Source of the DNA: Blastomussa wellsi
Lineage: Eukaryota > Cnidaria > Anthozoa > Scleractinia > Plerogyridae
Direction: 5' to 3'
NCBI GenBank assembly: GCA_947652115.1
Contig: OX393573.1
Location: 12,732,862-12,796,861, forward strand
DNA: 64,000 nt
The notes below the pieces were generated by a model. It saw only the letters and a program-made list of their open reading frames with translations. It did not search any database and was not told where the DNA came from. This document shows, piece by piece, positions 1 to 10,842 of this stretch; position 1 is the first letter of the stretch, and each line of letters begins with the position of its first letter. A program made the translations under genes and the position numbers.

Positions 1-1450
1 TTTAAAGAAATGTCTTGTAGAATATTTTCACTACCCAACTGATTAGGATTACAACTAAATTATATCCAATACAATAAAATAAGGAAAAATATGAAGTCAA
101 ATATTGATGGAATTTGCGTTTCAAAGAGCGAAATCTGTAAGCTAGCGACATCTGTTACGGAAGATGCCGCTAGCTTACAAATAAAATTTGCCGAACCAAG
201 GTGATGAACTCAACACACAGCCTGAGCGCCGTAAACTGATTTTCGCTAATGGTTGGCCTAGATGCTCTTAGTCATTGAGTGGAAGCACACTCTTGACGCA
301 AAGCGTGCAAATGGATTCAACTATAAAACAAGGCCTGAATTAAGATCTTATTCTAAACTTTCAATAAATATAAAGATTAATAAATTACCTGAAAGCGAAT
401 TAATCAATCCTTAGCTTGTGTTATGAAAGCTTTTAGAGACGTTATAACATAAACAAGAACTCATCCAAACCGATCTCGTGTGATCTTGTTTGCAATTAAA
501 AGAACGATTATTTAGGGTTTTGGAATAAAGCCTTTTTAGATATGACACCATTCAATACGATCAGTGTTTATTTACTTAGTTCTATTAAATGAGTGTCATA
601 TACATCTCTTACTAATGCACTGATATGCGATACCGCATCACTCTTGCATGGGAACTATTGGTTTGTAAAGTGATCAATTGTATATTTGTGGCAATTCGGA
701 AATATTTTAAAAGTGAACAGGGCTTTTTGAAATAAAATAAGATATCAATTATTAACGCTGGATCGGAATTAATCAGGGTTTATTAATTTATTTTCAAAAC
801 AACTGAAACTTGTTTGGCCCACACTTAAGCTGCTTATGTGTCGAGATTGAATATTTTGTGGTCTTGGGTTAAAGTCGTTAGATTCATCATACGTACCTGC
901 TACCAATTCAATAGTTTCAATTTTACTTGCGTTGCGTTCGGTTCAGGTAATCGCAAACACCTAATTCTAATCCTGACAGAATATAAAATATACAAAATCA
1001 GCTAAAATGACGACGTCGAACAACAAATCACATTTACCTTGCTGCTGACACAAAACCACTTAAAAAATTGCTTTGCAAACTGACGTTTGTTTGCGGAAGA
1101 AGCTGCCTGGCTACACTACACGCGTCAAAAATTTACTTAGTCTATTTAGTGCTGCAATCAGATAAATCTCCAAGACATTTTCACAACTTTTCAAAAAGGT
1201 TTATAAACCTCATAAAACGTGATGTCATAAAATCCACACTGATCGAGTTAGGTCAAACGATAGCCAGAAAATGCTGTGCTCTCCAACTGTCCCATTCAGC
1301 CAAAACGATTCGTAATATTTATATACTCATGCAGAGAGTCTTCCTGTCTAATTCTTACGACTTCCCGTGTTGACATCTAACAACGACTTCCGTCCCGGAA
1401 GTCAATGTTCAGCTCTAAACAACTGCAGCCACAAATTGAGTCAATAGTAG
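1..1450. other. AT-rich intergenic DNA, no gene seen
   Basis: No reading frame here resembles a known protein, and the short open frame at 1068-1373 has neither domain features nor splice context. The only visible structure is a short imperfect inverted repeat near 130-180 built around a GCTAGC core. Confidence 0.5.
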
Positions 1451-2499
1451 TAGACCAATTCCGATATAATATACAGATTTAGCCAAGCCTGAAAGCGGAG
1501 CTCCGTTTTTTTGCTGGTTCTTAATAATTTGTGAAACTGCGTTCATTTTCCACAGCTAGAATAAGAATAATTTAAAACGTCAACTCCAACTGCAGAATTT
1601 CCGCTGATAATGAACAATTAAAAAATCCTGCCAGAAGCCAAAAAATCGGAACTGAGCCCGCGATCAATTAAAACAATACCCGGTCAGCGGTCAACTTCAA
1701 AAAATGTGACCTCATTGAATTCTAAATCTGGGCCCGCGATCTGGTCATGCAATATTGTTCAGCGGATACCTTCTTTTGACAGCTGTCAATTGACCATAGC
1801 ATGGCAAAGATGTAAGCATATGGTAACCTTTAAAAATGTTAAATAGACGTGAAAACTGCAAAGGACCGCGAACGATTATGCTGCTAGTTTTCGTAGGATC
1901 TGCAAGAGACCTAATCAGCCAAAAATAAACTGTAACACAAACATAACTGCAAGGCTGATACTACGTGAAAACTGCTACACCGTGCTGATGAGTTCCAACA
2001 AAAACGAAACAGCTGTCCACGGTTGCAGCCTTACTTTATCGGTTTCTGTCGGGTTGTTGTCTCGCAAAGTCAATTTTTTTCACTTAGTATCAGCCTTGCA
2101 GTTATGTTTGTGTTACAAATGTGAACCAGGTCGAACTCTCTGGACTATGGCCGCCATATTGATATTTGGGGCGACGTCGCTTGTACGTTACATACTTTCA
2201 AAGCGCCCGCGAGTAATGCCGCTTGCCATTTTGACCATGAAAAATTAATGGTATGGTTCTCCTGTTTGTACTTTCCATGGGTGCTTTGTTCTCCTATTTC
2301 TATAGGTATGGGGCTCCGTTCTGCGGCCATTCGGGCCTCCGGAGCTCCGCTATCAATATTCTAACATGTCACTGAGGCTTGGGGGAATAAAAACAAAATG
2401 TTTTGCATCGAGGCTTAGGGATGAATAAATAATTTCTTTTGTTTTATTCCCCCAAGCCTCGGCGCCATGTTAGAATTTTAATATATCGGAATTGGTCTA
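1451..2499. mobile_element. Non-autonomous DNA transposon with ~18-bp terminal inverted repeats
   Basis: The left end reads TAGACCAATTCCGATATA and the right end is its exact inverse. The element is about 1.05 kb and encodes no recognisable transposase. A nested foldback lies at about 2359-2478: CTAACATG...AGGCTTGGGGGAATAAAA on the left and its inverse on the right. End fragments of the same family recur near 8293-8315 and 29560-29590. A TA target duplication is possible but not certain. Confidence 0.7.
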
Positions 2500-2798
2500 T
2501 TAATCAGGCTCGTATACTGTGGCATGCTGGGAAACAGATGGAAGATCGGAAGCCTGTTAAAATTAATTGAGAGTTGAGAATTAGTCAAAATTTTAACATT
2601 CAACATTCAAATTTTGTCATGCAAGTGAATCCTTCCCCACGTTCAGCGTTGTTTCAGAAGGTGGTTTCAGTTCTTGAAGAACAGCGTTCCTTTCATGATA
2701 ACCTTAAATGTGTCTCAACAGCTTTGCCCACGATTTCTGTCATTTTTAAGTAAGTATTTAAAAAATAATTAACGTATATGACACACTTTCTATGGTGA

Positions 2799-3616
2799 TT
2801 TAAAGTGCCTATAAAAAAATGAGCTATTGAAAAATAAGCTTATTTGAAAGGCCTTAAAAATGATGGAAAATGGCGTTTCCCGTTTTGTGATATCTCCTCT
2901 CGTTCCAGAGATATTCAAGATTTTTGTATTATGCAAATTAGGTACTGATGACGTCATAAGGTGTGATCGTGTGATCGTATGATTGTAAAAACACAAAATA
3001 GTTCATATCTCTGCAAGTAATGATGCAATGCAATTGGAACTTTGCAATCACATTGCACCCTAAGAAATACACCTTTTGATACATATTTTGATGTTACTAT
3101 GGCAACAATCTTGGTTCCAGTTTCTTTCCTCTTTAAATCAAATATTACTCGTTTGTGACTGTATAGGGCAAATGACCGATCTAAGTTAAAGCGTGGACAA
3201 TGCCCATATTGCACTAGCTCTCCTAATTAACCTTTAGGAAGTGGACGATGTTTGCTCACGATCAAATACAGGAATAAGCATTCCTGTATATTAGAGATCT
3301 CGGACCGGATGTGTTGCCATAGCAACACCAAAATATGCATCATCTGATGTATTTCTTAGACTATAACATGCTCACCAACTTTCAATTTCATTGCATCATT
3401 ACGTGCAGAGATATGCTATATTTTGTGTTTTACACCCATTTGATCACACATTATGACGTCATCAGTACCTAATTTGCATAATTCGAAAATCTTGAATATC
3501 TCTGGAACGAGAAGGGATATCACAAAAAGGAAAACGCCATTCTTCTTCATTTTTTAAGGTCTTTCAAATAAGCTTGTTTTTCAATAGCTCATTTTTTTAT
3601 TCATAGGCACTTTAAA
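2799..3616. mobile_element. Long-armed foldback element
   Basis: Two arms of roughly 300 bases run in opposite orientation. The left arm starts TTTAAAGTGCCTAT and the right arm ends ATAGGCACTTTAAA. Inside the arms are matching blocks such as GATGACGTCAT, AATTTGCATAA and GTTGCTATGGCAACA-type sequences on both sides. The centre lies near 3130-3310. No coding capacity is visible. It looks like a MITE or foldback transposon with moderate divergence between arms. Confidence 0.75.
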
Positions 3617-4284
3617 CGGGTAGGGAAAGGTCCATCAGCAAAAGGTATGACCAATCTCTCGTGCCAGAAACGTTTGAAGCAAATCCCTAGCCGTTATGAG
3701 ATTCATTTACAAGCTCTTTTTGGTGTCGTCCCGACATCCCAAGAGATGTAGAAAATCCATAAAAAGTTTGATCAATCGTTTCTAGTATTTTTTTTTTTCA
3801 ATTTCGTGATCAAGTTGCTTCCAGTCGCGTACACATTGGATCGATGACGCACATTTAGGTGTAACCAATCACAGTTGAGGGTGAATAACATTCAAACTCC
3901 ACCGATTTTCAGAGACAATATAAACTTACGCTATCAACATCATAAAATGACAAAGGTAAAGGATATCGTTCGTTAAATAAGGCAGAAAATATATATCTCT
4001 GGAACTACTACAGATATTTTAAAACGGAAAACGGCATTTTTAATCTCACATGAAGCGCTGCACAATTCCCTTCAAAAAGCAAGGTGTAAAAACTTAATTG
4101 CAGTAGCACTTTAAAGTAATGGCACTTTTCAAAATCCGTTAAGGGCCTCGCAAGCCTCATATAAATATCCATTATCATCACTGCCTCGATCTTCGTCGTC
4201 AAATTTGTCTCATTGTTTGCAGTGGTATCTGAAGCTCTCCTACCTCATTACACTCTGTGTCTCTTGTATCACTCTTCTTGCCAG

Positions 4285-4533
4285 GTTCTTGCAGCTACTC
4301 TTCGGCAGCTAAAGCTTTCATTTTCTCGCTGTACAACATCAACGGGTATGATCATGTCAAACTGTCCCAGTACCAGTACCACCACAAGGCTATGTACAGT
4401 TGTTCCACTTACGGACGTACATTCGGAGGGAACCTTGGTCAACATGACATCTACATACCAAACTTTGCAGTCAACAGCCAAAATGCCTTCACTTATTGTG
4501 GCTCTACCTATTCAGTACCACACGAATATGTGT

Positions 4534-4534
<1 letters not shown>
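4285..4534 (+). pseudogene. TLDc-domain exon fragment cut off by an (AAT)n repeat
   Basis: The frame reads SCSYSSAAKAFIFSLYNING, then continues with a Tyr-Gly-x-Thr-Phe-Gly-Gly stretch and YCGSTYSVPHEY. This is the order of conserved elements in TLDc domains (AFxFSL..., YGPTFGG..., L/GxxY). A good acceptor (TTCTTGCCAG) ends at 4284 in the right phase for SCSYSS. The domain should continue to the usual F-x-A-G-S-Y-x-F end, but the frame runs directly into a trinucleotide repeat. No upstream TLDc exon was found. It is either the last visible exon of a gene broken by the repeat or a dead fragment. The domain call is fairly sure; whether it is functional is unknown. Confidence 0.6.
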
Positions 4535-4585
<51 letters not shown>

Positions 4586-4630
4586 CAACAACAACAACAA
4601 CAACAATGATAATAATAATAATAATAATAT
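4534..4630. repeat. (AAT)n / (AAC)n microsatellite
   Basis: About 95 bases of AAT repeats with an internal block of AAC repeats. It creates artificial poly-Asn or poly-Ile frames on the plus strand. Confidence 0.95.
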
Positions 4631-5048
4631 TTAAAGAGGAAGCCCAGCTCGCAAGGCGGTTTTCAGTGGGGCCCTCAAAATTAACAATGTATCAAATAAA
4701 TAATCACGTAAATAATAAGTAAAACAAGCTCACAGTGAGAAATTATAAAATATCTAAAGCACGACATTAAAAACAGAGGATAAAAATAGATGAGCAAGAA
4801 GCGAACCTATTAAGATTTAAAATGTTCAATATATACACACACGTAAAAATCCTTCTTACACAAAGAAACTAATTACAATATCAACATTTGTAAAGTAACA
4901 ACATCTAAAGCACTAACATAACTTGAAAAGAAAACTGCGTTACTTGTATTATTTCAAAGTACAGACACTACGAATTTTAATCGTTTATATTAAAGTTGTG
5001 CTAGTAAAGGAAAGTAAGAATATATAGCAAACATGGCAAAGTAATAAG
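4631..5048. other. AT-rich intergenic DNA, nothing recognised
   Basis: No coding, RNA or repeat structure is visible between the microsatellite and the next inverted-repeat element. Confidence 0.4.
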
Positions 5049-5333
5049 TAGACTTGCTCCAAGTCGCTCGTTTGATTCGTTTAGCGGAGGGCGCAAGAGG
5101 GAGGTCGCGCTGGGAAACTGAGCGCTAGATATGGAGGGCGCGCGCTGGCTTGAAAATCAAATTGGAAGCGCGGAACAAGCTCGTTCCGAGACATTCGTGC
5201 GTTCCGCAATGTTCTCGCGCTTGATTTCCAAGTGATTTTGTCTTATCGCGCGCTATTTCAAAACGATCTTTTTCAAATAACTATAACGTGTCTATAGATA
5301 CAAAGAATAAACGAGCAACTTGGGACAAGTCTA
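5049..5333. mobile_element. MITE-like inverted-repeat element
   Basis: The ends are TAGACTTGCTCCAAGTCGCT on the left and the imperfect inverse, ending CTTGGGACAAGTCTA, on the right. The interior is GC-rich (GCGCGC stretches, GGAAGCGCGGAAC) with further internal palindromes and no open frame of note. Confidence 0.65.
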
Positions 5334-5576
5334 AGTAATATGCAACAACATCTGAATAATTTCAGAGGTGATTATAAGAAATCGGGCATTCTTATTGATC
5401 GAGAAACTCGGCTTATTTCGATAAATTTCGGACAGTTGCAAAATGAAATTTAACAAATTGACGCCATTTTTAAGCGTGTGTCACTGCGCCAAATGAAAAA
5501 TATTCTAAAGTATTCTAGCCTCGAATATGTCAGTGAGATGCCATAGAATCCTAGGGTATTCTAGAGTATTCAAGGC

Positions 5577-5700
5577 GTACACCTGGAGTATTCAAGAGTA
5601 TTCGATTTCAATACGTGAAGTGCCCCTGGTGTATTCACGAGTATTCAATATTGAATACGTGATGCACACCCGGAGTGTTCAATTTGAATATGGAAAAACA
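5577..5700. repeat. Degenerate ~44-bp tandem repeat rich in GTATTC
   Basis: Three units begin near 5577, 5620 and 5664. Each carries a CCTGG(A/T)GTATTCA-like block followed by an ATTGAATACGTGA-like block. The third unit is truncated and more diverged. Confidence 0.6.
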
Positions 5701-5920
5701 GGCCGGATTCTAATAAGATATCCCATGTGTATTTCGAATCAGGCGTACTAGAATACGTCGGAAAATTTCAGTATACGAGGCGTGTGCCGAGTCGTATTCG
5801 AGCGAGTCTGGCCCGAATATTTGGCTTTTCGCGCAGTGTTGCAATACATTCATGGAGTGTCGATTTTTTTTTAACTCTTTTTTTCCAGGGTATTAGAGAG
5901 TCAGAGTTGTGAATTTCACC

Positions 5921-6129
5921 GGACACCCCTCTGTAACAGACCCACTGAAACCCTACCCAGTGGATTATTTTCCCATGCATACCCAGCGGAAATTTAGTCT
6001 CCCCAGTACCCAGTGAATATTTTGATTTTACCCAGCGAACCCTGTGGGAAATCAGCCAACACGGTGACCTTTTTCCCGAAAACCCAGGGAGGATAAAGAT
6101 TCCAAAGGGTCTGTTACAGAGGGGTGTCA
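5921..6129. mobile_element. Small MITE with ~22-bp inverted ends
   Basis: The left end GACACCCCTCTGTAACAGAC and the right end GTCTGTTACAGAGGGGTGTC are exact inverses over 20 bases. The interior repeats ACCCAG(T/C)G-type words. Total length is about 210 bases. Confidence 0.75.
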
Positions 6130-6774
6130 CTGGGATCTGAAAATGAGTTCGTACATGAAACATTGTGACGTATTATTTTAGCGCGTAAAGTTCCAGGCTT
6201 CACTCAGTCAGACAAGTTGAAACGTGACTTTCAGTCGGCTGCTATTTTCTGACTTCCTGTAAATTAACCGCCTGGTGGTGAACCGACATCATTAAGTCCT
6301 GAAACCCGCAAGGGGTTATTGTTTATGGTACCCAAACCCAATCCCTTACTGTAACTGTACTGCTGACCTGTACTATAGATTGCAACACTGCATACACCTT
6401 ATTCCGAAATGGCTACCATCTTAATATTCTTTTGCTGGTTTTCAATTGGCTTTCTTACCTCCTTTTTGAAAGAGTTGGGTAACGAATGACACAGTTTGAA
6501 AAGTCTAGCCTAAATTACAAATCTTTTCAATATGTTTTTCTCATTCAAAGCCATCCCTGATTCTTCTTAGTTTATTGGTGCATCTTTGGTGTTTTTCTAC
6601 CTTAGTAAACTACTATTTCAAGGTTTCCTTTGATTTGAAGGCAATTTTGTACATTGCCAAAGTTGACTTTATTCATGGCGATAGTGCCCTTTTGAGCTCA
6701 AAATTCAGAAGAATATTTTGAATGCAAACAAAATAATATTAAAAATGGAAGCCATTTCGGAATGAGGTGTGTTA

Positions 6775-6963
6775 AATCTGAAAACGAATTTTGCGTTTCT
6801 TTATTGAACAGATTAATCCAAGATCACTCGGATCATGGTGCATCAGAGGAACCAAAGAGTCCTTTCCCAGAGTGTATTCTTCGGTTCCTTTGATGCACCA
6901 TGATCCAAGTGATCTTGGATTAATCTGTTCATTAAAGAAACGCAAAATCCGTTTTTGGATTTA
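6775..6963. mobile_element. Near-perfect palindromic MITE
   Basis: Arms of about 80 bases are inverse copies: the left carries GATTAATCCAAGATCAC and CATGGTGCATCA, and the right carries TGATGCACCATGATC and GTGATCTTGGATTAATC. The small loop sits near 6865. High arm identity suggests fairly recent origin or ongoing arm conversion. Confidence 0.75.
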
Positions 6964-7276
6964 AGAAGCCAGTCTTGGATTTTTTAAAAGAAACGCACCC
7001 TTAGCATCATGTGTCAACATTGTTTATTTATTCAAGAAATTGTTGGTTTATACAGGTTTACCCAGCGAATGACCAAGAGTCCAAGTCTGGCTACAGTCAA
7101 CCTCGCGAGTCAAATTAAGACTATATTTCTAAAGAAAAATGAATAATAAATGAATAATAAAAAGAATAATGTCTGTCATTATTGACGCTGTGATGGCAGC
7201 TTAGTGCAGTTTTGAGTTTACCAGTGTTTTCGGAGAAGAGGCTGTCGTCGTGATTTGATATCTTATCTTTGATGGC

Positions 7277-7477
7277 TTGAAGCTTAAGCTTGATTTCTCG
7301 CATACTGGCAACGAAGGAAATAGTTCCAATGACAGTGACACAGAACTCCTATCCAGTGATTCCGAATACGACTCTGATTCTCACACAAGTACTTCCGAAA
7401 ACAACTCTGATTTGGATTCAGATGACTCCGAAACGGATGGCTTGTTGAACATTCATATGAGGTACTATTTGTTCCAG
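7277..7477 (+). pseudogene. Possible Ser/Asp-rich exon fragment, unidentified
   Basis: An open frame without an ATG start encodes a strongly acidic, serine-rich stretch (SDTELLSSDSEYDSDS, then DLDSDDSETDGLLNIHM). It ends at a possible donor, ATGAG|GTACTA. Acidic Ser-rich linkers of this type occur upstream of cysteine-rich domains in cnidarian transposon-related and P2X7-C-terminal-like proteins, but nothing diagnostic is present. It may be an exon remnant or chance composition. Confidence 0.25.
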
Positions 7478-7499
7478 ACGACGACATCCAACAAGTAAG

Positions 7500-9923
7500 C
7501 GTACGCTTACAGTAGCATGGCAATGCACAAGGTACTTACTTAAATGGTGACGGTGAGGGGCTGGTGTGTGAGTGTGGGTAGGTGGGTGGTGGGAGGGGGG
7601 TGCGACGTTATTTTTAACATAACAGAGGGGGTTAGAACTAATTGTTTTTTGTTTTGGAAGGGGAGTACTGTCTAAATTTTTGCTAGATAACTCTAGTTTT
7701 TCAGCCCCCCCCCCCCCCTCCCCTCCCCCTCCCGATAATTATTGCACAGTCCCTTAGGTTAAACCTATTCACGAAGAGTATCATCAATACAGTTGAAGAT
7801 AATGCTTCTAAAGATTTAATTTAAATTTTGAATTAGCCGCAGCTTTTGATACGGTTGAGAAAAACCTTGATTTTTTTTTCTGTTATTACTTCGAACTAAT
7901 AAAGAACAAATCATTTTAACTCAAAACCGAACCCGATTTTGTTTCTAATAGCGCTTTTAAAAGTGCTACGTGACCGACAGTAAATTAACAAAGACAAGCG
8001 CAAAGATAAGAGCTTTCGACTGCAGCTGATAAATATAAAGCAAAAACATTTGCAATCACCAGAATAAAATTAAACAAGTCAAACAAATATTTTGCCGCTG
8101 GTACCGTAAGCATACATTATGCTTGAACCACAAAATAGCAAATATCGCCTACAATTACCAAAGCTATTAATGGTAATACTAGTGGGAATTGTTTGTATAG
8201 CGCACTTACTACACAGTTTACATATTCAAATGAGCGTTTAAGGGCGCGTTCGTTTGGGATATTCCGGAATAAGAATAGCCAGAATCCAGGTATGAGAATA
8301 GTAATATATCGGAATTGGTCTTTTGTGCTACTAAGTTAAAATATGATGGATATTTCACTGAAAGAGGTAATTAAATTAGCCTAATGATGTAATCCTTTAG
8401 ATCTGTAAGGGCAACAAAACTCAGTTAACTCTGACTTTTTTAAACTAGTAGTTTAGTCTAACATAACTCGATCTTCACTCAAAACTTAATTGTGAAACTG
8501 AACGTTAAAATTACAGCAAGAGAGCATATACATCGTTTTATTTTATGTTTTAAAATAAGTTGGGAAAAGGAACCTGTTGGGGAATGGGTCATTATTTTGA
8601 GAAGAACGCTAAATAGAAACATTACGGAGCCATCACCGGCTCGCAGATCTATCGCCTCGCTCGTTTTCTATGTGAGAGTTATTTTGAACAATTTAAAAAA
8701 CATGCCAGCTTCATTGATCATGAGGCATAATAATATTATACCAAATATCGACAATTGAGCTATAGCGATATTTTTTGTTTACAAACATTAACGTCCAATT
8801 TCTTTTGATATTCAAATTTGCCTACCACGGACCAAAGAGGTCATTGTTTCAACAGCCAATCAGGTTCTGGTTTGCATATAAATAACAATGGGTAACGTCA
8901 CGAGAATCATCGGTGTAGGATAGACACATATGTTTCTTGGCAAGTAACCCGATGTCATCTTAGTTATCTTATAGGACAGATTTCGAATTTGAGATTTCGC
9001 GTGCGATTTCACGAAAAAGACATAATTACGTGCGCTAGCACGTGCATAAACTTCCGCGTTCGTTAGCTTAATGTGAGTTAATAATAAATAAGCTAAGCTT
9101 GTGCAAAAATGCAGTGAATTGTTATATTTCAAAATTGTGCTAATGGTTGACGAAGTGGATGTCACATATCGAACCACAAACCATCAATAAAAGAGGGAAA
9201 TATCATCCATATTATTTACACCTGTACACATATGAACTGCTGTTTCGCTAGTAACTACTCGCTTCTGGTCCATCAGGAGTTGTTCACAGGAAGGCGAATC
9301 ACACTAGTGAAAAAAAAAATTCCTAGGTTAACTGACAATATCATTAAATTATACTGCGAGGTAAGCCAAATTGCACAACAAAGTTCGTGGTTTAATACCA
9401 CTTCGTTTGCAAATGTTAAATGTTGACCACCTATATATATTTATAGCCAACACTATGAGCTGGAAAAATACCACAGTAATGACTTGTCTGAACTTGCAGG
9501 GATGAATATTTATTCTACATTAGCTTGACAACTTTTATTTCTGAGGAGATACCTTAAAAACATCGTTAAAATCGATTACTTCCTTCAGTTCTTAAGTTTA
9601 CTCATTACAAAAACACAGTTCATTTTTGCAGAATGCTTTTGGAGCAACATAATTCTGGTTTTGATGGCGAGACTTAAAAAATATAATGTAAAATTTCAAT
9701 CAAGGCTGCATGGATGATTTTAGTGTTATTTATGAGTTCATCTATTAAGTCTTCTTTCAAAAGAGAAATATTAATTATCACTAATGGAATCCGCTTAATG
9801 ACAAGCACACTGTTGACTTAATAACATGTTTAACAGTCACTAAGGGGTCCGGCAAAATATTCAAATGTAATTAAGCAATAGAGGACTTTTTCCGTATTTA
9901 GGTGAGGCAGAATATGAGGGGGT
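7500..9923. other. Intergenic DNA with low-complexity tracts, no gene seen
   Basis: A C-rich tract lies at about 7705-7734 and a G-rich stretch at about 7555-7600. A fragment with the TATATCGGAATTGGTC transposon end lies near 8300. The short open frames at 8492-8758, 8860-9177 and 9232-9426 have no recognisable domain or splice context. Confidence 0.45.
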
Positions 9924-10000
9924 TTTAAAAGAAAATTCGAGACAGTTACCCGAGACGCAGTCGAGGGTCTGCTGAACAGTCTCGAATTCTCTCAAACCCC
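9924..10000. mobile_element. Inverted-repeat remnant with ATTCGAGAC arms
   Basis: GGGGTTTTAAAAGAAAATTC followed by GAGAC is mirrored about 40 bases later by GTCTCGAATTCTCTCAAACC. The loop contains a CGAGACGCAGTCGAGGG word. Confidence 0.45.
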
Positions 10001-10842
10001 GGAGTCCCTCGCTCTTTTCGCTAATTTTTGTATTCTATTCATATCTGGAGAGAAAATCATAAGGATTTGGTGAGGAGAGGTTTTCCTAATTTGTTTTTAT
10101 CGTTTTTCAAACCTACTACTAGACCAACCCATATTCTTGCATATTCTTGAATTTGAAAGCAAAAGATGAAAGCATTTCTATCCTCCTGATAAACTGTTTA
10201 TTTGTTGCCGCTTGGAGCAAGTTTATTCTTTTCGTTATGAAATATAGCAGTGTATTTTTAATTCAAATTTAACTCAAGCTTATTTCTTTGTATTGTGTAT
10301 TCCGTTAGTAAAGAAATTTGTGAATTTTTGATACAGGAAAGCACGTAGAAAACGTATTTATTTTGGCTTTTGAATGTTTGCATAGCTAAAATCCCTAAAG
10401 CACACACAAAAAAGCATACAAAAGCACACAGAAAAGAAAGCATAAAACTCATTTATTTTTCTTTGAATTTCCCGACTGATTGCCAGAATCCAAACCCTTC
10501 TGCAACGTTTTTACTCAGTTACAAGATGCACTCAGAAACGCACCCACAAAATGCACTTATTTTCCTTTGAATTATTTTTTCGCCATTACAAAAAACCAAT
10601 CTGGCCAGTGTTCTGCCTCAATAAATAACGAAGGATTTTTCGAAAACTAGAAAACAACTTACAAAAGAATTTTGTGGTTATTGCATTAGTTTGTTTACAA
10701 GCGTGGTCATGTCAATCCCCTTGAACGTTTCCAGCTTTAAACCATAATTACCACCAAAAAAGCTATGTAGGTTTAAAGAGGTTTAAAGAGAGCTTCTCTA
10801 TATTTTCATCTTAGCCTTTTTTGGTCACACGGTAGAGACCAG

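Noticed and set aside
4213..4722. Long open frames with poly-Asn and poly-Ile
   Set aside because: The homopolymer parts are translations of the (AAT)n/(AAC)n microsatellite; only the TLDc part upstream of 4534 is kept, as a fragment.
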